This document shows, piece by piece, positions 1 through 9,804 of a stretch of DNA of 64,000 bases; positions within the stretch are counted from its first letter, which is position 1; every line of letters begins with the position of its first letter. Position numbers and translations under genes: made by a program. This stretch comes from Acinetobacter brisouisimilis (GTDB lineage Bacteria > Pseudomonadota > Gammaproteobacteria > Pseudomonadales > Moraxellaceae), in contig NZ_KB851219.1 of assembly GCF_000368265.1 (NCBI RefSeq), forward strand, positions 783,486-847,485. The letters are read 5' to 3'. The notes under the pieces were generated by a model. The model worked only from the letters and a program-made list of their open reading frames with translations, was not told the origin of the DNA and ran no database searches.

Positions 1-542
1 TCGCTGGTTGTTGCAAGTGCAATACCAAACAATACTGCAACAAAAAGAACCTGCAAAATATCGCCACCAACAAGTGGGCTAACCAATGTTTTTGGAACGA
101 TATTCATCAAGAAGCCAACGACAGTCGAGTCGTGCGCTTTCTCGACATATTCGGAAACTTTGTCGCCGTGTAAAGTTGCAGGGTCGATATTTAAGCCGTG
201 ACCAGGTTGGATCACATTGGCAACCACCATCCCAACAAATAACGCGATAGTTGAGAATGTGACAAAATAAAGCATCGCTTTACCTGTTACACGTCCAACA
301 CTTCCCATGTTGTTCATGCTAGCAATACCCGTGACTACAGTTAAGAAAATAACGGGTGCGATGATCATTTTTACAATATTAATAAAAGCATCACCTAAAG
401 GTTTGAAACTTTCACCAACGCTTGGGAAGAAATGACCTAATAAAATACCTATGGCAATTGCGAAGATTACTTGAACATAAAGTATTTGGTAAAACTTCGG
501 CTTGTCCCCTGGAGCTTTGGGTTGATGTGCGTGAATGTCCAT
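1..542 (-). CDS. dctA: C4-dicarboxylate:cation symporter, DctA type (3' part outside window)
   Basis: Partial gene: the first ~180 residues are present and the reading frame runs off the left edge. The family imports C4-dicarboxylates (succinate, fumarate, malate) across the inner membrane with protons or sodium. The translation has a short hydrophilic N-terminus, a first membrane segment around residues 22-42, then the family stretch [19 protein letters not shown] and a following hydrophobic helix with LTVVTGIA, as in DctA/GltP (DAACS family). The start ATG is at 540-542, with AGGA about 11 bases upstream on the minus strand. It is divergent from frmA. DctA is preferred over GltP because of the [15 protein letters not shown] wording, but the substrate-binding HP2/TM8 part is not visible, so specificity is inferred. 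Confidence 0.8.
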   Translation of the reverse strand, partial: MDIHAHQPKAPGDKPKFYQILYVQVIFAIAIGILLGHFFPSVGESFKPLGDAFINIVKMIIAPVIFLTVVTGIASMNNMGSVGRVTGKAMLYFVTFSTIALFVGMVVANVIQPGHGLNIDPATLHGDKVSEYVEKAHDSTVVGFLMNIVPKTLVSPLVGGDILQVLFVAVLFGIALATTS

Positions 543-1260
543 TAATATAAAGTCCTATAGATATTCCAAAAAAGTGGGTGCCAATTTTGTGGTTTACTTG
601 CAAAACGAATTTTACTTTAAAAAAATATTTGAAGTTAAAATGTAGCCATAAAATTTGGAAATGATGAAATTAAATAAATAACTTAAATAAATAAAACAAA
701 TTTGACAAAAATTTAAAAAAATAAATAAAAACAATAATTTAATTATATTGATTGGATTTTGTTAGTCGAGAAAACGATTTCTGTTTCTGAAATCCGACCA
801 AATCAATAAGTTATACTTTAGTCGAACAGAATATTTTTTATACAAAATTTTTAAGAAAAATTACATTGAACTTTTGAATTTGCATTTGGAGATCTAGAAT
901 GGATTGTTAAGTTTTTCTTGAGATATTTAGCCTGAATTGGCAATAAATAAGGGGAAATTGTCAAATTTCAGGCAAATTCTTTTAAATTAAATAATGAATC
1001 TGATTATTATGTATGCAAAAAATGCATTAATATGGTGCAAAAAATGCATCTATCCCATAAGAAATTCTTAAGTATATTTGTGAATGGCCATGATAAGTTT
1101 GTATTTATTTATGAAATGACTTAAGGTCAAAATACCGGAAAATGTTGCAGTTTTAGTGTACTGAAATTTACTTATAGGCATTAAATTTGCTTTAAAAGAA
1201 ACTATAATGATGAAAGTATTATCATCATGATCAATGATTTGAACTTAAGGAATAGGATAA
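543..1260. other. Intergenic promoter region between divergent dctA and frmA
   Basis: About 720 bases, very A/T rich, with no credible gene on either strand. It must hold the promoters of both divergent genes. The only structured element I see is the pair of direct repeats at 1014-1049, listed separately. I could not assign -35/-10 boxes with confidence because TATAAT-like strings are frequent in such AT-rich sequence. Confidence 0.6.
1014..1049. promoter_or_regulatory. Two direct repeats TGCAAAAAATGCAT, possible operator
   Basis: The 14-mer TGCAAAAAATGCAT occurs at 1014-1027 and again at 1036-1049, a 22-base period that puts both copies on the same helix face. Each copy is itself an inverted repeat (TGCA-N5-TGCA; the first extends to ATGCA-N5-TGCAT). 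It lies 211 bases before the frmA start. A tandem pair of dyads is typical of a regulator site, but the protein is unknown and chance in A-rich DNA cannot be excluded. Confidence 0.4.
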
Positions 1261-2370
<1,110 letters not shown>

Positions 2371-2377
2371 GATTAAC

Positions 2378-2517
2378 CTGAGTTCGAGATGAAATGTATA
2401 GGCATAATAAGATATGCAGAAACTATAGCTGCATGTCTGAGATTGGGATTACATATGTAAGGTCTGTATTTTGACCGATATTTGGATATGTCGACTCAAA
2501 ACTGTCACCGAACTCAG
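2378..2517. repeat. 140-bp segment bounded by inverted 9-mers CTGAGTTCG
   Basis: CTGAGTTCG at 2378-2386 is repeated in inverse orientation as CGAACTCAG at 2509-2517. The enclosed ~120 bases hold no gene. Perfect terminal inversions around a short non-coding stretch just behind a gene would fit a small miniature element or a decayed insertion end. With only 9 matching bases this may also be chance. Confidence 0.25.
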
Positions 2518-2537
2518 CTTAAAAAATTTCTAATGAT

Positions 2538-2567
2538 AAAAAAACCTCAGACAAGCTGAGGTTTTTT
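2538..2567. terminator. Bidirectional intrinsic terminator between frmA and ABC1-kinase gene
   Basis: Stem CCTCAG (2545-2550), loop ACAAG, stem CTGAGG (2556-2561), flanked by seven A on the left and six T on the right. The hairpin can therefore stop transcription of the convergent genes on both strands. Confidence 0.9.
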
Positions 2568-2572
2568 CTTTT

Positions 2573-3952
2573 TTATGATCGTAGAAAAGGGGTAACCATT
2601 TTTCGAATATTGGTTTGCGCATCTAAAACAGTCATAAATGTATATGCACCAATGAACTTGCGACTAATAAACATAAACTCTTTAGGTGGAACGCTAAAAT
2701 AACGTGAAGCCATTGATTTACTGGCGCGTTGCATGACACGGCTATGTAGTTGGCTGGCTTTCCAGTTATAGCGGTTAAGTTCGTCCATTACACCTTTTGG
2801 GAGGTCAGGGTTGTTTTGTAAACTGCTAAATGGTTCAGTCGCCAGTAAAAATACTTTTGCCATGTCTGGCTTAATACTAGCAGGGATATTGTTAAAGAAA
2901 TCATAACCCGTCATGGCCTGTACCATTTGTTCGAGGTTGTGCTGATAACCTGCACTAATCAGGTTATGTGCCACATTGAGTAGGTTCTGGTCAAACTGGC
3001 GAATGGCACCAAAATCTAAAAGTACAATTTTGTCAGGAATATCTTGTCCATCGCCTAAACGAACAAGGTAATTACCAAAATTAGGGTCGGTTTGCATTTC
3101 ACCCCATTCAAACAACTCACGAATAGCAATTTCAAGAGAGGCTTCGCCAAGCTGATTGCGGCGTTCTTGTGGTAATGCGAGCATGACAGGGCTATTGACG
3201 GGAATGCCTTCTTCAAAGCTCATGCAAAGAATCTGCGGGGTACAATAACGATCAATGATTTGAGGGACGATATAACGGTGGTCATGCTCTAGATATTGAG
3301 CAAAACGCTGTGTCGTTGCTGCTTCAACATCATAACTCACCTCTCGATGCATCATTTCACGCACTTCTTCAAACCATTGATCAAATTCACGGGTTTGAGG
3401 CACCATATTGGTGAGTCGAATCATGCTTCTAAATAGATTCATATCTGAATCAATAGCATTGGCAACACCTGGGTATTGTATTTTGAGTGCAATATCTAAA
3501 CCGTCCGATTTTCTTTTGGCGCGATGAACCTGTGCCAAAGATGCTGTACCAATCGGTTCTGGATTGATTTCTAGCTCATAATATTTTTCACCCAGCTCAT
3601 TTTTTAAATGAGGTTGAATTGCGCTCCATTCCAATGCCATTGTTTGATTATTTAACGTGCTTAAGGCTTGGGTGATTTCGTCAGGGAGAAAGTGTTCACC
3701 ATAGAGTGCCATCATTTGCCCAATTTTAACAATTGAACCTTTGAGTTTACCAATTTCAGAAACTAAATAGTCCGCTTGCTCTTTGAGTGTTTTTTTGCGC
3801 TTACGCTCTTTTTCTTCGTCACTTGAAAATATAGTGGTCGCATTTGATGTTGCCCAACGTGTACCTGCTAATAAAGATGCTTTTACAATGGATAAACGTC
3901 GATCTATAGAAGATGTTTTTAAATTCTTTAACTTATCTTTCTGATCTGACAT
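2573..3952 (-). CDS. ABC1/UbiB-family atypical kinase
   Basis: Member of the ABC1 (AarF/UbiB/COQ8) protein-kinase-like family, associated with ubiquinone synthesis and lipid homeostasis. Visible family features: KGSIVKIGQ at 71-79 (the KxGQ signature), the Ala-rich loop GTASLAQVHRA at 136-145, the lysine of IALKIQ at 157, QTDPNFGNYL at 287-296 and the metal-binding DFG at 313-315. Residues 45-60 are strongly basic. No C-terminal membrane helices are evident, unlike UbiB itself, so this is more likely a second soluble paralogue than the ubiquinone-operon UbiB. I chose ATG 3952 because AAGGA lies 9 bases upstream; an in-frame TTG at 3961 would sit directly on that ribosome-binding site. 459 residues. 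Confidence 0.85.
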   Translation of the reverse strand: MSDQKDKLKNLKTSSIDRRLSIVKASLLAGTRWATSNATTIFSSDEEKERKRKKTLKEQADYLVSEIGKLKGSIVKIGQMMALYGEHFLPDEITQALSTLNNQTMALEWSAIQPHLKNELGEKYYELEINPEPIGTASLAQVHRAKRKSDGLDIALKIQYPGVANAIDSDMNLFRSMIRLTNMVPQTREFDQWFEEVREMMHREVSYDVEAATTQRFAQYLEHDHRYIVPQIIDRYCTPQILCMSFEEGIPVNSPVMLALPQERRNQLGEASLEIAIRELFEWGEMQTDPNFGNYLVRLGDGQDIPDKIVLLDFGAIRQFDQNLLNVAHNLISAGYQHNLEQMVQAMTGYDFFNNIPASIKPDMAKVFLLATEPFSSLQNNPDLPKGVMDELNRYNWKASQLHSRVMQRASKSMASRYFSVPPKEFMFISRKFIGAYTFMTVLDAQTNIRKMVTPFLRS

Positions 3953-4141
3953 CGAACACAATCCTTAAGAGAACGGAAATTTGAGCATAAGCTTTTTATT
4001 GTAACGAAAAAAAAGCTTTTCGTGCGTATTAAAACCGCTGAATGTCGAGATTCTTGTGGGATTTTGCAGAGTTTTGTACTGTTACTAAAAGTATGTTCAT
4101 AATATCGCTACAATACAATCACTAGGGCAGAGGAGAAAAAT

Positions 4142-4444
4142 GTGAGCTATAAGCATAATAATCTGATGGCAATGCGTAAACATTACTGGAATGATTCATC
4201 GGTGCGGGTGCAACAAGAAAAACAGGCATTGAAGCATTTATTGGAGCATCAACAGATCTTTCCTGATATGCAAGAAGAAGATTTAAAATATTTTTTCTTT
4301 AGTTTGCCAAGTGAAGTTATTGTAAAAGGTTATGCACTTGGTTTTACACATGAGCGGGTACGAGATATGATTCTTCAGCATATTACCGAAAATAAAACAC
4401 GCCTTGAAAAACGTGAATTATTTAAAGTCAAATACAGAATATGA
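4142..4444 (+). CDS. Small conserved-looking hypothetical protein, GTG start
   Basis: 100 residues, charged and largely helical by composition, no signal peptide or membrane segment. The start is GTG at 4142, preceded by GAGGAG about 6 bases upstream; the overlapping ATG at 4140 is followed at once by a stop. The C-terminal half (ERVRDMILQHI, ENKTRLEKREL) could form an amphipathic helix. I do not recognise the family. It is a single gene, convergent with the MarR-family gene after a 44-base gap. Confidence 0.7.
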   Translation: MSYKHNNLMAMRKHYWNDSSVRVQQEKQALKHLLEHQQIFPDMQEEDLKYFFFSLPSEVIVKGYALGFTHERVRDMILQHITENKTRLEKRELFKVKYRI

Positions 4445-4488
4445 TAATTTTACCCACTTATTTGTTGGATCTTGTAATCAAAATCAAG

Positions 4489-4953
4489 TTAATGCGAAAG
4501 ATTTTTGAAAATATGCTGTAATTGAGCAAGCAATTTTTCAATTTGCAATGGTGTTAGTCCTGTGAATGCCTCTTCGAGAACAATACCTGTTAAGTCATTA
4601 ATTTTTTTAAGCATATCTTCGCCCTTTTCAGTAAGCACGACACGAGTAATGCGGGCATCTTCAGTGCATGAATGGGTATCAATATAACCTTCATCTTTAA
4701 GACGATAAACGAGTTTTGTTGTTGTTGACATTTTGGATATGAGAACTTCTGATAACTCAGAAACACTGGCATTGGGTCTGGTTAATAATGCAGCTAATAC
4801 ACGGCGACGAGAGTTATCCATTCCATATTTTTTGAGGACGTGATCGACATTCTCGACATACTTTTGATGAATTTGGGTAATCCAGTAAAATGGAAAGTTG
4901 TTGGTCTGAATATTATCTGCAGCAGGTAAATATTTCGCATATTTTTTGCTCAT
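4489..4953 (-). CDS. MarR-family transcriptional regulator
   Basis: 154 residues with the MarR layout: an N-terminal dimerisation helix, a winged helix-turn-helix around residues 45-100 (LLTRPNASVSELSEVL, then SKMSTTTKLVYRLKDEGYI as recognition helix, then the wing with DARITRVVLTEKG) and a C-terminal dimerisation helix pair. Such proteins usually repress a neighbouring or their own promoter and are released by small phenolic ligands or by oxidation; the ligand here is unknown. No obvious target operon is adjacent. The upstream region contains an imperfect inverted pair (TTTTTTGTATTAT near 4966 and ATTATACAAAAAA near 5017) that could be an autoregulatory site. Confidence 0.85.
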   Translation of the reverse strand: MSKKYAKYLPAADNIQTNNFPFYWITQIHQKYVENVDHVLKKYGMDNSRRRVLAALLTRPNASVSELSEVLISKMSTTTKLVYRLKDEGYIDTHSCTEDARITRVVLTEKGEDMLKKINDLTGIVLEEAFTGLTPLQIEKLLAQLQHIFKNLSH

Positions 4954-5294
4954 GTGTAGTTAGCCTTTTTTGTATTATTTATGATCATATTGTGAACAAA
5001 ATCACGTAAAAAGTAAATATTATACAAAAAAGTAATTTTTATTTTTTTTGAAATAAAACTTTATAAATAAAAGTAATAAATATACCTTCTCAATCTTTTT
5101 GTTTTCTCTTTATGGTAAAAATATAAATGAGATATAAGATATGATGAAAGAGTTTTAATCGTTTAAAAACTGATTGTCAGGTATGGCTCTGATTGTTGAA
5201 TTGGATATGACGTCAAAATTTTATAAATTATAAAATGGGATTTTACGAGAATACTTCTTTAATGATGAACTTTAGAATTTAGCTCTATAAAACA
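4954..5294. other. Intergenic region upstream of the MarR-family gene
   Basis: About 340 bases, extremely A/T rich. It holds the promoter of the minus-strand marR-type gene and an imperfect inverted repeat around 4966-5029 that may be its operator. I see no coding sequence. Confidence 0.5.
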
Positions 5295-5318
5295 GGTCAG
5301 GAAAGTGTTTTCCTGACC
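5295..5318 (-). terminator. Hairpin terminator behind ychF
   Basis: Ten-base stem GGTCAGGAAA (5295-5304) with TTTCCTGACC (5309-5318) and a GTGT loop, 15 bases after the ychF stop. On the minus strand it is followed by TGTTTTATAG, a moderate U-rich tail. Confidence 0.7.
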
Positions 5319-5332
5319 TTGATCTAATTTAT

Positions 5333-6424
5333 TTAGACGTTAAAACGGAAATGCATGACATCGCCATCTTGTACGATGTAAGTTTTTCCTTCAAGACGCC
5401 ATTTTCCAGCTTCTTTTGCGCCTGCTTCGCCGTTGTACTGTACAAAGTCGTTATAAGCCACAACTTCTGCACGGATAAAGCCTTTCTCAAAGTCAGTGTG
5501 AATCACGCCTGCCGCTTGTGGTGCAGTTGCACCCACTTTAACTGTCCAAGCACGAACTTCTTGTACACCCGCAGTAAAGTAGGTTTGTAAGCCAAGTAAG
5601 CTATAGCCTGCACGAATGACGATATTTAAGCCTGGTTCCTGCATACCCATGGCTTCAAGAAATTCAGCACGTTCATCATCTTCAAGTAAAGAAATTTCAG
5701 CTTCGATCTGGTTGCATAATGGTACAACAATCGCATTTTCTTCTTCTGCCAGTTTACGTACAGCGTCAAGATGCGGGTTGTTCTCAAAACCATCTTCTGC
5801 GACATTGGCAATATACATGGTTGGTTTGAGAGTGAGTAAACCATAACCGCGTAGCAGTTTACGATCATCATCAGACAAATCCGCAGCGCGAGCAGGTTTA
5901 CCTTCATCAAGTAAAGGCAGGATTTTTTCTAGAATGGCTTTGGTTGCAATTGCTTCTTTATCACCGCTTTTGGCGATTTTGGCTAAACGGGTTAAAGACT
6001 TGTTTACAGTGTCCATGTCCGCAAGTGCAAGTTCGGTGTTAATTGTGGCAATATCATCTAGCGGATCGATTTTACCGTTGACGTGAATGACGTTTTCATC
6101 TTCAAAACAACGCACTACATGGGCAATCGCATCGGTTTCGCGAATATTTGCCAAGAACTGGTTACCTAAACCTTCACCTTTAGATGCACCAGCAACAAGC
6201 CCTGCAATATCTACAAATTCCATTGTTGTCGGTAGAATACGCTGAGGATTGACGATCGTTGCCAATTTGTCTAAACGTGCATCTGGAACAGGCACAATCC
6301 CTGTGTTGGGTTCAATGGTACAAAATGGAAAGTTTTCCGCAGCAATCGCAGCTTTGGTTAATGCATTAAAAAGCGTTGATTTCCCGACGTTTGGTAAACC
6401 AACAATACCACAATTAAAACCCAT
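5333..6424 (-). CDS. ychF: Redox-regulated ATPase YchF (Obg-family)
   Basis: Universal P-loop NTPase of the TRAFAC/Obg group that prefers ATP, binds ribosomes and modulates the oxidative stress response. 363 residues, exactly the family length. G1 is GLPNVGKST at 8-16; the switch region and the G3-type [19 protein letters not shown] follow. An NVAEDGF segment takes the place of the canonical GTP-specifying NKxD. The C-terminal TGS domain ends with [11 protein letters not shown], a highly conserved ending. In many gammaproteobacteria pth lies directly upstream; here the upstream neighbour is a divergent GST gene. Confidence 0.97.
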   Translation of the reverse strand: MGFNCGIVGLPNVGKSTLFNALTKAAIAAENFPFCTIEPNTGIVPVPDARLDKLATIVNPQRILPTTMEFVDIAGLVAGASKGEGLGNQFLANIRETDAIAHVVRCFEDENVIHVNGKIDPLDDIATINTELALADMDTVNKSLTRLAKIAKSGDKEAIATKAILEKILPLLDEGKPARAADLSDDDRKLLRGYGLLTLKPTMYIANVAEDGFENNPHLDAVRKLAEEENAIVVPLCNQIEAEISLLEDDERAEFLEAMGMQEPGLNIVIRAGYSLLGLQTYFTAGVQEVRAWTVKVGATAPQAAGVIHTDFEKGFIRAEVVAYNDFVQYNGEAGAKEAGKWRLEGKTYIVQDGDVMHFRFNV

Positions 6425-6670
6425 GCAAGACTCACAAAAGTTGTTATGTAAAATTGCTAGTGATTTTACAACAAAGCAGCGTTAAAGTCAGGTGATGATC
6501 GAGTGATGATGGGTTATCTGCCATATAAAAAGTACATGAATGTTTTTATTTTTGAACATTTGCATGTTTAACTCGGTATAAATGGGCATTGAGTTTGCTC
6601 AATTTCCTCACTAAAGTAATAAGGTATGCTCGAATCTATAATTAAAATAGTGATCAATTAGGAGAGATCT

Positions 6671-7420
6671 ATGCGCACTTTATACCAATTTCCATTGTCA
6701 CATTTTTGTGAAAAAGCGCGTTGGTTACTCGATCATAAAGAGCTGGATTTTGTCGCTCATAATCTGGCTCCAGGCTTTCATCGGGCATTTGCACGCCTGA
6801 AAACCGGGCAAAATAATTTGCCTATTTTAAAGGATGACACTCACTGGATTGCGGATTCGACCGAGATTGCCCGTTATCTGGATGAAACCTACCCAGAGCA
6901 TAATCTGCTGCCAAACCGTTTTGGGTTGCGGGAAGAAGTTTTACATCTTAATCATGAAGCCAATTTACTCGGTGTACACGTGCGTCACTGGGTCTGGTCA
7001 CAAATGATTGTCCGTAATAATACGTCATTAGATACTTTGTTGGGTGAAAGTGGTTATTTACGTAAATTAAAAAAATACTCCAAACCTTTGGTGAAAACTT
7101 TAATTAGTCATGGTTTTCAACTAGATGCGGAAAGACTGGCAGAATCTAAACAGTATATTTTGACCTTTGCTGAAAAATTTACAACACAGCCGCGCTATTT
7201 GCTCGCCGAGCGCCTAACACTGGCTGATATCGCGGTATGTTCAATGCTGGCTCCCTTGTTAAATATTGCAGGAACACCATGGGAGCTCGACAGTTTTGAT
7301 AGGATTTCTGACGAGGCTTATGCATTTTCATTGCAATTACAAAACTTGCCGATTGGGCAATATGTGATGCAGATCTATGCAACTGAGCGTAATGCACGTG
7401 TCGACTGGCACGGTATTTAG
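6671..7420 (+). CDS. Glutathione S-transferase family protein
   Basis: 249 residues. The N-terminal thioredoxin-like domain opens with a beta strand (RTLYQFPLS) and a cysteine-type active-site segment HFCEKARW with Cys13. NLPIL supplies the cis-proline that positions glutathione, and ADSTEIARYLDE is the usual Ser/Glu glutathione contact. The C-terminal all-helical domain contains LTLADIAVCSMLAPL, the conserved N-capping box. Substrate unknown. The start has AGGAG 9 bases upstream. It is convergent with the LRAT-domain gene, with a gap of only 3 bases between the stop codons. Confidence 0.85.
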   Translation: MRTLYQFPLSHFCEKARWLLDHKELDFVAHNLAPGFHRAFARLKTGQNNLPILKDDTHWIADSTEIARYLDETYPEHNLLPNRFGLREEVLHLNHEANLLGVHVRHWVWSQMIVRNNTSLDTLLGESGYLRKLKKYSKPLVKTLISHGFQLDAERLAESKQYILTFAEKFTTQPRYLLAERLTLADIAVCSMLAPLLNIAGTPWELDSFDRISDEAYAFSLQLQNLPIGQYVMQIYATERNARVDWHGI

Positions 7421-7423
7421 TCG

Positions 7424-7948
7424 TTATTTTTTAGGCTCTTGCTTGTAAGTGAGATGGGTTGAGAGCTGAGTTCTGGCTTTGTCGCGTAGTTTCTTTTTGA
7501 TGTATAACACCAGTGCAAAACTGGTGGTTGCGATGGTTAAGAACAGGCTATTCATATAACTCATAATAGAACTCACATAGCCAATTGTGGTGAGTCTATT
7601 CATCATTTTAATGACTTGTGGGCTACTTTCCAGACCTGTAATTGCCCAACTGCATAAGTGTTCGCAATTATTGATAATGAGATGATAGTTGTTTTCGTGC
7701 ATGCGTGAGCGCATACGCCGAACCACTGCTCGTCCTTTATATTTTGGCTGTTGATAATGGCGGACCAGAATCTTTTTACCATGTGAAAACTGGGCGAGGC
7801 TGGTCATTTCAATAGGTTTTTTCTTAAACAGATGGGCAAAACCAGAATAATGAATGACACGCCCACGTCCTGCATAAATACCGTGATGGGTGTAACCAAA
7901 GTGTTTCACAATCAGATGTGTACCAACGCTGAAAGGGACTTTCGCCAT
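7424..7948 (-). CDS. LRAT-domain (NlpC/P60-like) protein with C-terminal membrane segment
   Basis: 174 residues. The LRAT fold is recognisable from HHGIYAG at 21-27 (catalytic His22), a second histidine in VIHYSG (His33) and NCEHLC at 94-99, whose Cys95 is the expected nucleophile. Bacterial LRAT proteins are thiol acyltransferases or hydrolases acting on lipids or amides. A hydrophobic stretch at about 131-150 followed by KKKLRDKAR suggests a tail anchor with the catalytic domain facing the cytoplasm. No signal peptide is seen. Its function in the cell is unknown. Confidence 0.75.
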   Translation of the reverse strand: MAKVPFSVGTHLIVKHFGYTHHGIYAGRGRVIHYSGFAHLFKKKPIEMTSLAQFSHGKKILVRHYQQPKYKGRAVVRRMRSRMHENNYHLIINNCEHLCSWAITGLESSPQVIKMMNRLTTIGYVSSIMSYMNSLFLTIATTSFALVLYIKKKLRDKARTQLSTHLTYKQEPKK

Positions 7949-8475
7949 ATTCTCTTTACACTACAAAGATTTATAAAGCCAAGGGTTAGATGAAGCAGCA
8001 AGAGCATAGCATAATTCGGACTAAATCACTCAGGTTGGGGGTGGTCATTTATGAGAAGCTTTGTTACGGATTTGCACATTTACAAGGTGGATGCTTGATC
8101 AATGAATAACAGTTTTTTATGGATGAGATCAATTTTTAGAGACTTAAAATTTAAAAGAAACAAGGATAAACCCGATTGATCATAGTTCACACTTTACTTT
8201 TTATGTTGACCATACAGAGACATAAAAAGTGTTTTATGACTAGATAAAGCTAAAATTTATACTTAATCATTTGCCTTAAAGATGAGCAATTGAAAAAATT
8301 TCAAAGAATCCATTTTGTGGGTAGGCTCATCTCAAGTTGACGATTGAAATACAGCAATATGTTGGGTTTTGCTGTGAGAAATATCTGTACCGCAAAATGC
8401 TTCTCTTTCTATTTTTAGAAAAAGAAATAAGTTTATGATTTGTATCTAAAATTAATTATATTTGTTATCTAGCGA
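7949..8475. other. Non-coding stretch between LRAT and PAP2 genes
   Basis: About 530 bases without a credible gene. It contains an 11-base inverted repeat ACTTTTTATGT (8196-8206) / ACATAAAAAGT (8220-8230) that could form a hairpin, and the promoter of the LRAT gene near 7950-8000. The rest is featureless AT-rich DNA. Confidence 0.5.
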
Positions 8476-8507
8476 ATTTAAGGAGATGAGTAATGATCTC
8501 CTTAAAT
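8476..8507 (-). terminator. 12-bp hairpin behind the PAP2 gene
   Basis: Stem ATTTAAGGAGAT (8476-8487) with ATCTCCTTAAAT (8496-8507) and an 8-base loop, 28 bases after the PAP2 stop. There is no U run, so it may act as an mRNA 3' stabiliser rather than a true intrinsic terminator. The core TTAAGGAGAT matches the argF terminator at 21956. Confidence 0.6.
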
Positions 8508-8534
8508 ACTACACTAATCTTTGAGGTAGCCTTA

Positions 8535-9098
8535 TTAGATATGAGTAGATGGTTTTTGTTGGGATTCACGAAATTCCAAGTATTTGCATAACACCAAGTT
8601 ACCTAAGATGTTAATAAATAAAGCTAGTAAAAACGCGCCGATAATATCAACAGGAAAATGTACGCCAAGATACACGCGTGACCAGCCCACAAGCCAAGCC
8701 AGTGCGAGGCAAATACTGCCGACTAATTTTTCGCGGCTAAATAATAAAAATGCCAACGCCATGCTGCTCATAGCAAGCATATGGTGGCTTGGAAAAGAAT
8801 TGGTTGCCGCGTGATGAATCAGTTTATGTCCCAAATTAAGCGCAAAAGGGCGAGGGTGATAATAAAATTTGTCAATCAGGGCTGCGATGATAGAGGTAAT
8901 CGCTGTAAAAACTGCTGCCTTGATGGCTGGAATTTTAAAACGCTTAGGGCGAAAGAAGGTGAGAGCCAATAATCCAATGACAAATATTGTGACAAGATCA
9001 TGCGAAATAAAAATTGCAAATTTGACCAAGAAAGGATTTGGGTTTGCTGATGCATTGATGAGTCCAAATAATTGGAAATTAAGCATTTCTAGTGACAT
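8535..9098 (-). CDS. PAP2-superfamily membrane phosphatase (undecaprenyl-diphosphatase-like)
   Basis: Integral membrane phosphatase of the PAP2 type, by size (187 residues) and layout closest to BcrC-like undecaprenyl-diphosphatases. The three catalytic motifs are KFYYHPRPF (77-85), SFPSHH (101-106, acid/base His) and SRVYLGVHFPVD (140-151, nucleophilic His). Five to six hydrophobic helices are visible. Likely role: recycling the lipid carrier on the periplasmic side, by inference from the family. Two adjacent ATG codons exist; the second (9098) has GAGG 5 bases upstream, so I prefer it. A GTG at 9119 would add 7 residues without a ribosome-binding site. Confidence 0.8.
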   Translation of the reverse strand: MSLEMLNFQLFGLINASANPNPFLVKFAIFISHDLVTIFVIGLLALTFFRPKRFKIPAIKAAVFTAITSIIAALIDKFYYHPRPFALNLGHKLIHHAATNSFPSHHMLAMSSMALAFLLFSREKLVGSICLALAWLVGWSRVYLGVHFPVDIIGAFLLALFINILGNLVLCKYLEFRESQQKPSTHI

Positions 9099-9804
9099 CA
9101 TGACCTCAGAAAAAAGCACTGTGCTTTTTATTTAACTTGGCCGCCAATTGAATGACGGCAATATTAAGCTTTGCTTAGATTTTAATTGAATGAAAATAAT
9201 AAGAATAGTGAATTAATTTTCAATCGCCTGCACGCGAGTTGCCAAAAACTTTTAGCCCATGATTGAGATTGCTTTGACTGGGTGCAAAGTTAAATCAGGA
9301 TACACTTTAGGATTTGTTGAATATTCACAATCGCAGAACTGTTCTCAATAGCGTTTCGAGCTAAATTCTTAGCATCATTCAGTGTGCACTATAAAAAAAT
9401 ATTGGATTTTTCTAATCAAGACGAGAAAAATAAATAAATTATCTATAAATTTGCCATAAAAATAGTGAAATAGCCTGTTTATTTAAAAATATACTAGTTG
9501 AGTTAACTAGGATTAGACGGGTTATTACGCGTAGATTCATTGGATGAATCAAAATAGATTTGGGGTTTAAGTCCCTAAATTTATCATGTTATACAGCCAA
9601 CGATTTACATCAGCTTGAAGATCAAGCAATGGAAAATATACTTTATTTTCTATATGTTTTTGGTCGTGGACGCGATGCAAATGATCATCTCAGTACGTCA
9701 AACCTTCTTCTTTTAGTTATCCATTTAGAGAGCAACATCTAGAAATTGGTGAAAATGCTAAACCGTCATTCATCAAGATTTCAAATACAGGTTGGGAATA
9801 AACG
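9099..9804. other. Long non-coding region upstream of alr
   Basis: About 700 bases. It must contain the promoter of the PAP2 gene (left end) and of alr (right end). A 60-codon open frame at 9560-9742 lacks a ribosome-binding site and recognisable composition. Short open stretches with protein-like composition occur on the minus strand near 9290-9400, but I cannot identify them. In several related genomes a D-amino-acid dehydrogenase gene precedes alr; nothing of it is recognisable here. Confidence 0.4.

Noticed and set aside
412..603. 63-codon minus-strand frame
   Set aside because: It overlaps the dctA start in another frame; dctA is clearly the coding frame.
9560..9742. 60-codon plus-strand frame upstream of alr
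   Set aside because: No ribosome-binding site and no protein-like composition; the region behaves as non-coding.
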